A stretch of DNA of 17,221 nt from an uncultured Clostridia bacterium (lineage in GTDB: Bacteria > Bacillota > Clostridia > TANB77 > CAG-508), in the NCBI GenBank assembly GCA_947624925.1, contig CANQMG010000025.1, forward strand, positions 1 through 17,221, written 5' to 3'. The notes under the pieces were generated by a model. It did not search any database. It was not told where the DNA came from and saw only the letters and a list, made by a program, of their open reading frames with translations. Made by a program: the position numbers and the translations under genes. The first letter of the stretch is position 1, and each line of letters opens with the position of its first letter. Positions 9,113 to 15,300 of this stretch are shown here, piece after piece.

Positions 9113-9149
9113 CCTTAATATTCCTTTCTTTAAAGCATTCTTAACAGAT

Positions 9150-9179
9150 ATTATAATAAAGCAATATAAATTATGTCAC
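9150..9179 (-). promoter_or_regulatory. Possible internal promoter before the sugar transferase gene
   Basis: GTGACA (minus-strand copy of 9174-9179), an 18-nt spacer, then TATAAT (9150-9155), in the 77-nt gap after the dehydratase stop. The -10 is perfect and the -35 matches five of six consensus bases, but TATAAT words are common in such AT-rich DNA, so this is only a candidate. Confidence 0.4.
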
Positions 9180-9189
9180 TTTTAATCTA

Positions 9190-11043
9190 TTATTTTTTAT
9201 CTGTTTTAGGCTCATAATATGTAGGAACAACTTCCTTCATTACTTTTTTAATTTCAGTTAAATCTGTATTTTCATTTGATATTAATTGATCAAGCTTAGA
9301 CAATTTTTCTTTTAAATCTAATATATCTATATCTATTAATTCGCCAATAAATATTTTATCATGCTCTGTTTTTTGAAGTCCTTCTTCTGACATTAAAAGT
9401 TCCTCATACAATTTTTCTCCTGGTCTTAAACCAGTAATTTTAATTTCTATATCTTCGTTTGGTACATATCCAGATAATTTTATAAGGCTTACTGCTAAAT
9501 CATATATTTTTACAGGTTCTCCCATATCTAATACAAATATCTCTCCACCTTTTGCATATGTCATCGCCTGTATAACTAATTGTGCTGCCTCTGGTATTGT
9601 CATAAAAAATCTTGTTATATCTTTATGAGTTACAGTTACAGGTCCTCCATGTTCAATTTGTTTTTTAAACAAAGGTATTACAGAGCCATTACTACCTAAT
9701 ACATTTCCAAATCTTACAGCAACATATTCTGTATTGCTTACTTTGTTTTTTGCCTGAATAATCATTTCGCATAATCTCTTTGTAGCTCCCATAATATTAG
9801 TAGGATTAACTGCTTTATCAGTTGAAATTAATATAAATCTTTTTACATTATATTTATCTGCACAATTTACAACATTATATGTTCCAAATACATTATTTTT
9901 TATTGCCTCTAATGGACTTGACTCCATTAAAGGAACGTGCTTATGTGCTGCTGCGTGAAATACCAAGTATGGCTTGTATTTTTCAAATACGCTTTCAAGC
10001 TTTTTAATATCCCTTACACTTCCTACAATTGCAATAATTTCTATATTTTTATAACTTTCTTTTAACTCAAGTTCAATGTCATAAAGATTGTTTTCGTATA
10101 TGTCAAATATTACCAATTGTTTAGGATTAAATTTTGCAATTTGTCTGCATAATTCTGATCCAATTGATCCTCCGCCACCAGTAACTAATATAGTTTTATT
10201 CTCAATTAATGCCTTAATATTTTTATTATCAAGAGTTATTGGCTCTCTTCCAAGTAGATCTTCTATTTCTACGTTTCTTAAGTTATTAAACATATCTTTA
10301 TTTCTTATAATATCTTCAGTTGTTGGAAGTATTCTAATTCTACATCCTGTATTCTGGCATATATTTAATATTTCTTTTTTGTTTTTGTTACTAATTTTAG
10401 ATATGGCAAAGAATATCTCATCTACATTGTTTTTTTCACAAATTTCAACAATATTATCTCTATTTCCTAATATTTTTACCCCTGATATAGCATAATTTAA
10501 CTTGTTTTTATTATCGTCAATTATTCCAACTATGTGATATTTTTCATGCATATTATTTTTTATTGTTTTTATTATATCTTTTCCTGCATATCCAGCTCCT
10601 ATTATTAATAAATTTTTTAAATCTTTAGGATTTTCTGGATTTTTTCTGTTTAATATATATCGAATTATTACTCTGTATGTTACAATTCCAACAGAAATTA
10701 AAACTCCAGATAGAAGATTAATTTTTATTGAACTTGTATTTTGTTGTACAAGAATATCAATTGCAGAAATGCCAAAGCATCCAGACATTGTACAAAAGAT
10801 ATATACTAAATAATCGTTTCCATTTTCAAATCTCGTTATGTTTTTATAAATTCTAAAAACAATATATATTAGTTCATATACTACTATTCCAAATATTATA
10901 CTTCTTAACATATTATTCGTATTTTTTAAAATACTATCTTCTATTATAAAATATGTAAATAAGTAGGCTGAAATTATAACTAATATATCTAAAATAACTA
11001 AAATTAAGGCTCTATGCTTTCTAATTTTGCTATTTATTTTCAC
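9190..11043 (-). CDS. Membrane-bound UDP-N-acetylhexosamine 4,6-dehydratase (EpsC/WbpM/CapD type)
   Basis: 617 aa, close to the roughly 600 aa of EpsC and WbpM. Four N-terminal membrane helices (about 13-34, 45-65, 78-98, 107-127) are followed by a first Rossmann fold with IIGAGYAGKD (147-156). The catalytic SDR domain comes next: TGGGGSIG at 288-295, AAAHKHVPLMESSP at 364-377 and NNVFGTYN at 383-390. The Ser-Met-Lys triad of this subfamily is seen as ISTDKAVNPTNIMGATKR (Ser407, Met418, Lys422), with Met in place of the usual Tyr. These enzymes convert UDP-GlcNAc to a UDP-4-keto-6-deoxy sugar (family knowledge), the first step toward QuiNAc, FucNAc or diNAcBac donors. It is the first gene of the polysaccharide operon. 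The start codon is GTG (11041-11043), supported by GAGGGGG 8 nt upstream, and the frame begins directly with KINSKIRKHRAL. Confidence 0.93.
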   Translation of the reverse strand: MKINSKIRKHRALILVILDILVIISAYLFTYFIIEDSILKNTNNMLRSIIFGIVVYELIYIVFRIYKNITRFENGNDYLVYIFCTMSGCFGISAIDILVQQNTSSIKINLLSGVLISVGIVTYRVIIRYILNRKNPENPKDLKNLLIIGAGYAGKDIIKTIKNNMHEKYHIVGIIDDNKNKLNYAISGVKILGNRDNIVEICEKNNVDEIFFAISKISNKNKKEILNICQNTGCRIRILPTTEDIIRNKDMFNNLRNVEIEDLLGREPITLDNKNIKALIENKTILVTGGGGSIGSELCRQIAKFNPKQLVIFDIYENNLYDIELELKESYKNIEIIAIVGSVRDIKKLESVFEKYKPYLVFHAAAHKHVPLMESSPLEAIKNNVFGTYNVVNCADKYNVKRFILISTDKAVNPTNIMGATKRLCEMIIQAKNKVSNTEYVAVRFGNVLGSNGSVIPLFKKQIEHGGPVTVTHKDITRFFMTIPEAAQLVIQAMTYAKGGEIFVLDMGEPVKIYDLAVSLIKLSGYVPNEDIEIKITGLRPGEKLYEELLMSEEGLQKTEHDKIFIGELIDIDILDLKEKLSKLDQLISNENTDLTEIKKVMKEVVPTYYEPKTDKK

Positions 11044-11074
11044 TATAACGTCCCCCTCAAATTTAACTCTTTAG

Positions 11075-11103
11075 ATTATATCTATAATAATACATTTTTT
11101 CAA
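11075..11103 (-). promoter_or_regulatory. Promoter of the polysaccharide operon
   Basis: On the minus strand: TTGAAA (11098-11103), exactly 17 nt, then a perfect TATAAT (11075-11080). It lies just after the LCP-gene terminator and 31 nt before the GTG start of the dehydratase, leaving a leader of only about 25 nt, too short for a riboswitch or attenuator. It looks like a strong housekeeping-sigma promoter. No operator palindrome is obvious. Confidence 0.8.
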
Positions 11104-11133
11104 GTTTTTTCTACAAAATTATTATATTAATTT

Positions 11134-11169
11134 AAAAAAGATATGTGTTTTTACACACATATCTTTTTT
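11134..11169 (-). terminator. Intrinsic terminator after the LCP gene
   Basis: A perfect 15-bp inverted repeat (11134-11148 with 11155-11169) around a 6-nt loop, with A-run and T-run arms, begins 3 nt past the LCP stop codon. On the minus strand the stem ends in six T. The symmetric T-run means it could also stop plus-strand transcription. It separates the LCP unit from the polysaccharide operon. Confidence 0.88.
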
Positions 11170-11171
11170 TC

Positions 11172-12167
11172 TTATCTATATCCTGTTTTCTTTTTTATTG
11201 ATTCACTAATGTTTTTAACTGTTTCAGATGGTTCGTATGAATCTTCATTAAACATTTCCTTATGCATTTTTCTTACATTTTCTTCCAAATTTACTGGAAC
11301 ACCATACCATATTTTATTAATTGTTGCTCCTTTAATTTCATATGGCCATCCAACACTTTCTGATATTTTATATGATACAGCATCTGGTATTAAATCAAAT
11401 ATTTCATCTGATTTAATATTTGTATATACTAGAGGTAATATTTCATCTGCTAATTTATTAATACGTCCAATACTCATTGTTTTTACTTTATTAAATACAG
11501 CAGTTAATACATCCCTCATTCTTTCTGTTCTTTTATAATCACTATCTGTATGTCTTATTCTAGCATATTCTAAGGCTTGGCTACCTGTTAGTGTATATGT
11601 TCCTCCCTTACTTATTCCTGATATTTGTGTAGCTTCTACATCAGTTATAGTCATTTTTATACCGTCAACAGCATCTACTATTTTTTTAGCTGCCTCAAAA
11701 TTTACTGTAACAAATTCCTTTATGTTTAAATCTAGGTTTCTATTAAGTGTAGATATACTTTTTTCTGGACCGCCATAAGCATATGCGTGTGTGACTTTAT
11801 CAAGTCCTCTACCAGTTATATCTAAATAACTATCTCTATATACAGACATTAATTTAACTTCTTTTGTTTTCTCGTTTATACTTACTATTATTATACAATC
11901 TGATCTAGATGTTGCATAACTATCTGACCTTGTATCTATTCCAAATAAAGCTATATTTCTATATCCTGATAAACTTTCTTTTGCCTCAGAAGAAATTTCT
12001 AGGTTTTCTTCATCTATATCCATATAATTTATTTTTCCTAATTTATTTGATACATACCAAAAAGCTGTACCTGCTGCTGTTACAAATATAAATAACAAAA
12101 TTATTAAAATTAATAAAATAATTCTTAAAATTTTACTTTTTTTCTTTTTTTCTTTTTTTTCTTTCAT
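11172..12167 (-). CDS. LytR-CpsA-Psr (LCP) family cell-wall polymer ligase
   Basis: 331 aa. A Lys-rich cytoplasmic start (MKEKKEKKKK) leads into one membrane helix at about 13-37, then an extracellular LCP domain. Landmarks are LFGIDTR (74-80), RSD (88-90), MSVYRDSYLDI (107-117), THAYAYGG (126-133) and YARIRHTDSDYKRTER (201-216). The Arg and Asp residues of these motifs bind the polyprenyl pyrophosphate. LCP enzymes move teichoic acids or capsular polysaccharide from the lipid carrier to peptidoglycan (family knowledge). Its position right before a Wzx/Wzy polysaccharide operon suggests that it may anchor that polymer, but it has its own promoter and a terminator, so it is not strictly in the operon. 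GAGG lies 7-8 nt before the ATG. LytR-type transcription attenuator is an older name for the family, and no DNA-binding domain is seen. Confidence 0.93.
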   Translation of the reverse strand: MKEKKEKKKKSKILRIILLILIILLFIFVTAAGTAFWYVSNKLGKINYMDIDEENLEISSEAKESLSGYRNIALFGIDTRSDSYATSRSDCIIIVSINEKTKEVKLMSVYRDSYLDITGRGLDKVTHAYAYGGPEKSISTLNRNLDLNIKEFVTVNFEAAKKIVDAVDGIKMTITDVEATQISGISKGGTYTLTGSQALEYARIRHTDSDYKRTERMRDVLTAVFNKVKTMSIGRINKLADEILPLVYTNIKSDEIFDLIPDAVSYKISESVGWPYEIKGATINKIWYGVPVNLEENVRKMHKEMFNEDSYEPSETVKNISESIKKKTGYR

Positions 12168-12200
12168 TTGAATACCTCATTTCCATTTTTTTGTGTTTTT

Positions 12201-12229
12201 ATTATACTTTATTTAATATTTAATTGCAA
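12201..12229 (-). promoter_or_regulatory. Promoter of the LCP gene
   Basis: TTGCAA (12224-12229), 17 nt, TATAAT (12201-12206) on the minus strand, 34 nt before the LCP start codon. It sits in the 69-nt gap after rnr, where no terminator is seen, so read-through from rnr may add to expression. Confidence 0.75.
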
Positions 12230-12236
12230 TACATTT

Positions 12237-14036
12237 TTATATATCTTTTTCATTTTCATTATTTAAATTTTCTGCAAATGCAATTTTTCTAGTTTGCTTA
12301 TTTGCCTCTATTACTTGAATAGATATTTTATCTCCAATTTTATATATTTTGTTTGTGTGTTCTCCTCTTAAAATTTTATGTTCTTCATCATATATATAAT
12401 ATTCTTTTCCTCCAAGATTTTCAAATCTTATAAGTCCTTCTACTGTATTTTCAAGTTCAACAAATACACCAAATGATGTTATATTGCTTATTATTCCATC
12501 ATATGTTTGTCCTATTTTGTTTTCCATAAATTCTGCTTTTTTAATATCTTCTGCATCTCTTTCTACTTTTTGTGCTATTTTTTCTCTTTCAGATGAGCTT
12601 TCTGCATATTTTGTTGCTAACATATATTGAATATTTTTAAAATCTTCACTCACATTATAGTTGTTTTCTATATAATGTGATATTATTCTGTGAATATATA
12701 AATCTGGATATCTTCTTATAGGAGATGTAAAATGGCAATAACATTTACTTGCTATTCCAAAGTGTCCCTTATTTTCTGATTCATATCTTGCAACTTTTAA
12801 TGTTCTTAAAATTAAGTTGGAAATTACAGTTTCTTCGTCCTTACCTTTTATTTGTTCTAATATTTTTGCAAATGATTTAGGATGAACATTATCTTTTGAG
12901 CCTTTTATTTTATATCCAAAATTAAATAAAAATTTATTTAATTCTTTTATTTTATCTGGGTCTGGTACTTCATGTACTCTGTATATAAAAGGAGCTTCTA
13001 ACCAGTAGAATTTTTCGGCTACAGTTTCATTTGCAGTAAGCATAAATTGTTCTATTATGGTGTTTGCAAATTTTAATTCATATTTTTCAACTCCTATTGT
13101 TCTCCCATGTTTGTTCAATATTATTTTACTTTCTGGAACGTCTAAGTCTAAACTTCCTTGTTCTTTTCTTCTATTAAGTAATATTGTTGCAAGTTCTTCC
13201 ATTAATTTGAAATCATTAATATATGGACTATATTGCTTTAAATCTGAGTTTTCTTCTAAATTTAAATCTACACCATCTAATAGTCTTTGGACATTTGTAT
13301 ATGACATTCTTTTCTTCACATTTATAATTCCTTTTACTATGTCTGATGATACAACATTTCCTTTTTTATCTATTTCCATTATTACAGATAATGTAAATCT
13401 ATCTTTGCCTTCATTTAAACTACATATACCATTTGATAATTCTTTTGGTAGCATTGGAATTACTCTATCTAGCATATATATACTTGTCCCTCTTAGTATT
13501 GCTTCTTTATCAAGATTAGAGCCTTCTTTTACATAGTAACTTACATCTGCAATATGAACTTCTAAAATATAATGGTCTTTATCTTTTTTCCTTACACATA
13601 TTGCATCATCTAAGTCCTTGGCATCTTCTCCATCTATTGTAAACACATTTTTATTTCTAAAATCTACTCTATATGGTATATCTTTCTTTTGCACCTTTTC
13701 TTTAATTGCCTTAGCCTCTGTTACAACATTTTTTGGAAATTCATAAGGAAGATTATATTCTTTTATTAAAGATAACATATCTATACCAGCTATATTGTAA
13801 TTTCCAATAATTTCTATTATTTTTCCTTCTGGCTTTCTATTTTCTGTTGCATATTTAATAATTTTTACAACAACCTTATCATTATTTTTTGCACCATTAA
13901 AATTTTTTTTAGATATAAATATATCTGTTCCAAAATTTCTATCATCTGGAATTACAAAACCAAAAGCTCTGCTATTTTTAAATATGCCAACAATAGTGTC
14001 TTTTTTTTGTTTTATTATTAAATTTTTATTATCCAT
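12237..14036 (-). CDS. rnr: Ribonuclease R, N-terminally short form
   Basis: 599 aa. It contains a cold-shock (OB) domain with FGFVIPDDRNFGTDIFI at residues 25-41 and a linker GIDMLSLIKEYNLPYEFP at 84-101. The RNB exonuclease domain has the four-Asp metal site in DGEDAKDLDDAI (Asp135, Asp141, Asp143, Asp144), RVIPMLPKELSNGICSLN, and HFTSPIRRYPDLYIHRI. A C-terminal S1 domain follows, with GIISNITSFGVFVELENTVE. RNase R degrades structured RNA 3' to 5' and works with trans-translation. Typical Bacillota enzymes are 700-800 aa and begin with a helix-turn-helix and two cold-shock domains. Here the protein starts at what aligns with the second cold-shock domain, and the basic C-terminal tail is absent. 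The ATG has AAAGGA 4 nt upstream. The 69-nt gap to secG is filled by a terminator and a small inverted repeat, so no hidden 5' coding part fits locally. The secG-rnr order is the usual one. Confidence 0.93.
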   Translation of the reverse strand: MDNKNLIIKQKKDTIVGIFKNSRAFGFVIPDDRNFGTDIFISKKNFNGAKNNDKVVVKIIKYATENRKPEGKIIEIIGNYNIAGIDMLSLIKEYNLPYEFPKNVVTEAKAIKEKVQKKDIPYRVDFRNKNVFTIDGEDAKDLDDAICVRKKDKDHYILEVHIADVSYYVKEGSNLDKEAILRGTSIYMLDRVIPMLPKELSNGICSLNEGKDRFTLSVIMEIDKKGNVVSSDIVKGIINVKKRMSYTNVQRLLDGVDLNLEENSDLKQYSPYINDFKLMEELATILLNRRKEQGSLDLDVPESKIILNKHGRTIGVEKYELKFANTIIEQFMLTANETVAEKFYWLEAPFIYRVHEVPDPDKIKELNKFLFNFGYKIKGSKDNVHPKSFAKILEQIKGKDEETVISNLILRTLKVARYESENKGHFGIASKCYCHFTSPIRRYPDLYIHRIISHYIENNYNVSEDFKNIQYMLATKYAESSSEREKIAQKVERDAEDIKKAEFMENKIGQTYDGIISNITSFGVFVELENTVEGLIRFENLGGKEYYIYDEEHKILRGEHTNKIYKIGDKISIQVIEANKQTRKIAFAENLNNENEKDI

Positions 14037-14049
14037 TTTATCCTTTCGT

Positions 14050-14070
14050 GTAATTTTTCCATAAAATTAC
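14050..14070 (-). repeat. Small inverted repeat in the rnr leader
   Basis: GTAATTTT, a 5-nt centre, then AAAATTAC (8-bp perfect arms) between the secG terminator and the rnr ribosome site. With only A-T and two G-C pairs it is weak. It may be a leader hairpin or chance. Confidence 0.3.
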
Positions 14071-14098
14071 AAAAAGGGCCTTTAAAGCCCCATTTTTT
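14070..14098 (-). terminator. Intrinsic terminator after secG
   Basis: Just after the secG stop the minus strand reads A-run, GGGGC, TTTAAAG, GCCC, TTTTT: a short G-C stem flanked by A and T runs. It probably only partly stops transcription, since no clear promoter was found between it and rnr. Confidence 0.65.
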
Positions 14099-14105
14099 AA
14101 TATTA

Positions 14106-14354
14106 TTAAAATAAATAGATTGCATTTAATACAACTGCCATAACAGCAAATACAATTCCCAATATAATAGTCCATTTAGATAACTTTCCCTCTTTTGTAT
14201 TTCCTTTATTTTTTTCATAGAAATTACTAGAAGATGAGCCAGTAATTGTACTTGATAATCCATCATCATCTTTACTTTGTTTCATACAAATTACTGTAAG
14301 TATTAAACACACTATTACATATATTACCATCATTATTATTTTAACTACTTTCAT
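14106..14354 (-). CDS. secG: Preprotein translocase subunit SecG
   Basis: 82 aa with two membrane helices (about 4-24 and 60-80) separated by a polar loop rich in Ser, Gly, Asn and Lys (SSTITGSSSSNFYEKN, residues 34-49). This is the normal SecG size and shape. SecG joins SecY and SecE in the membrane channel for protein export. The helix-loop-helix plan together with a position directly upstream of rnr, a very common Bacillota arrangement, makes the call firm even though the sequence itself is poorly conserved. An AAGGAGG site is 5 nt from the ATG, and a good promoter lies about 40 nt further upstream. Confidence 0.9.
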   Translation of the reverse strand: MKVVKIIMMVIYVIVCLILTVICMKQSKDDDGLSSTITGSSSSNFYEKNKGNTKEGKLSKWTIILGIVFAVMAVVLNAIYLF

Positions 14355-14392
14355 CCTTGCCTCCTTGGAATTATTGCTTAATTAACGATACT

Positions 14393-14421
14393 ATTTTAAC
14401 ATATTTTAATATTAAATGCAA
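14393..14421 (-). promoter_or_regulatory. Promoter of secG-rnr
   Basis: TTGCAT (14416-14421), 17 nt ending in TGT, then TAAAAT (14393-14398) on the minus strand. The TG just before the -10 gives an extended -10 element. It starts 34 nt after the stop of the LOG-family gene, where no terminator is visible. Confidence 0.65.
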
Positions 14422-14454
14422 ATATTTTTGAATATTATATATAAATTTTTATAA

Positions 14455-15036
14455 CTATCTTATTTTTACCTTACTTATATCTATATCTTTTTCATCGTAA
14501 TTTTCCAAATAATCAAATATTTCTTCTAATGTACTACAAGTTTTATATAAATCTTTGCAATCCTCAGTTATAAATTTCTTTTCAATTGCTTTATCCATCA
14601 TTATGTCCATTTCTTTATAGTAATTGTTTATATTATAAATTACTAATGGTTTATTATGTCTTCCTAATTGTTTAAGAGTTAATATCTCAAAAAATTCATC
14701 ATATGTTCCAATTCCTCCTGGCGTAATTATAAAAGCATTAGAGTTATCCTCCATTTGTTTTTTACGATTTCTCATCGTATCAGTATATATATATTTATTA
14801 CATTTTAAATAAGAAATTTCTTCTCCGCCTTCTTTAAAAAACTCTGGTATAACACCAATTATTTCTCCATTTTTCTCACATACACCTTCTGCTACTGCAC
14901 CCATCATTCCTCTTGCTCCACCTCCGAAAACAAGTGAATGTCCTCTTTCTGCCATAGTTCTACCTAACTCTTTTCCTGCCTCTTTGAAACTTTCATCTAT
15001 TAAACTACTAGCTGCTCCATACACGCAAATTTTCAT
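14455..15036 (-). CDS. LOG family protein (TIGR00730-type nucleoside 5'-monophosphate phosphoribohydrolase)
   Basis: 193 aa. The Rossmann-like LOG fold is shown by ICVYGAASS near the start, FGGGARGMMGAVAEG at residues 37-51, MRNRKKQM at 88-95 and the signature PGGIGTYDEFFEILT at 106-120. Enzymes with the PGGxGTxxE motif cleave the N-glycosidic bond of cytokinin-type or other nucleoside monophosphates. They were formerly mislabelled lysine decarboxylases. The bacterial substrate is usually unknown, and nothing nearby hints at cytokinin synthesis. A TTG at 15045 could extend the protein by three residues, but AAAGGA (15047-15052) is only 1 nt from it and 10 nt from the ATG at 15036, so the ATG is preferred. 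It has its own promoter and is unrelated in function to its neighbours as far as can be seen. Confidence 0.9.
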   Translation of the reverse strand: MKICVYGAASSLIDESFKEAGKELGRTMAERGHSLVFGGGARGMMGAVAEGVCEKNGEIIGVIPEFFKEGGEEISYLKCNKYIYTDTMRNRKKQMEDNSNAFIITPGGIGTYDEFFEILTLKQLGRHNKPLVIYNINNYYKEMDIMMDKAIEKKFITEDCKDLYKTCSTLEEIFDYLENYDEKDIDISKVKIR

Positions 15037-15113
15037 ACTTATCAAATCCTTTCTTACTGCATACTACATATTAGTATATGCTTAATTAATTTTACTTATG
15101 TATAACATGGGTA

Positions 15114-15142
15114 ATTATAGCATTTAAATTGAATTATGGCAA
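15114..15142 (-). promoter_or_regulatory. Promoter of the LOG-family gene
   Basis: TTGCCA (15137-15142), a 17-nt spacer ending in TGC, then a perfect TATAAT (15114-15119) on the minus strand, about 78 nt before the ATG. The leader holds a loose GCATA/GTATATGC inverted repeat of unknown meaning. Confidence 0.75.
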
Positions 15143-15173
15143 GCTATTTTTAGATTTTTATAATATTGCTATG

Positions 15174-15237
15174 TGTTTTAATGTAAATAATAATTCTTAT
15201 TATTCTATTTTAACATAAAATTTTAATTCTATTATAT
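15174..15237. repeat. Diverged direct repeat, left copy flanking the prepilin gene
   Basis: About 64 nt that align with 16922-16987 in the same orientation. The best shared blocks are TGTTTTAATG near the start and TTTAACATAAAATTTTA in the second half, with small indels between. Both copies stand next to a hairpin repeat. Low complexity makes the exact ends uncertain. Confidence 0.45.
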
Positions 15238-15243
15238 TTGATT

Positions 15244-15281
15244 GTAGGGGCAAGTCTTGTGCTTGCCCAGTTTCGAAGGAA
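15244..15281 (-). repeat. Dispersed hairpin repeat, copy 1
   Basis: Read on the plus strand it is GTAGGGGCAAGTCTTGTGCT then TGCCCAGTTTCGAAGGAAT, the opposite orientation to copies 2-4. The core CTTGCCC/GGGCAAG forms a 7-bp stem around a 7-nt loop. It lies between the prepilin gene and the LOG promoter. There is no T-run after it, so it is not a normal terminator. Confidence 0.75.
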
Positions 15282-15300
15282 TAGCTAAAATTATATATAT

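Noticed and set aside
10088..10495. Plus-strand open frame of 135 codons inside the dehydratase gene
   Set aside because: It lies antisense to a gene with clear catalytic motifs and has a Leu/Ile/Phe-rich translation expected from the complement of AT-rich code, with no recognisable domain. The same reasoning applies to the other plus-strand frames (2157, 4299, 5115, 5466, 11143, 11909, 13057, 15756, 16246).
11044..11074. Riboswitch or attenuator in the leader of the polysaccharide operon
   Set aside because: The leader predicted from the promoter is only about 25 nt, too short for any such structure.
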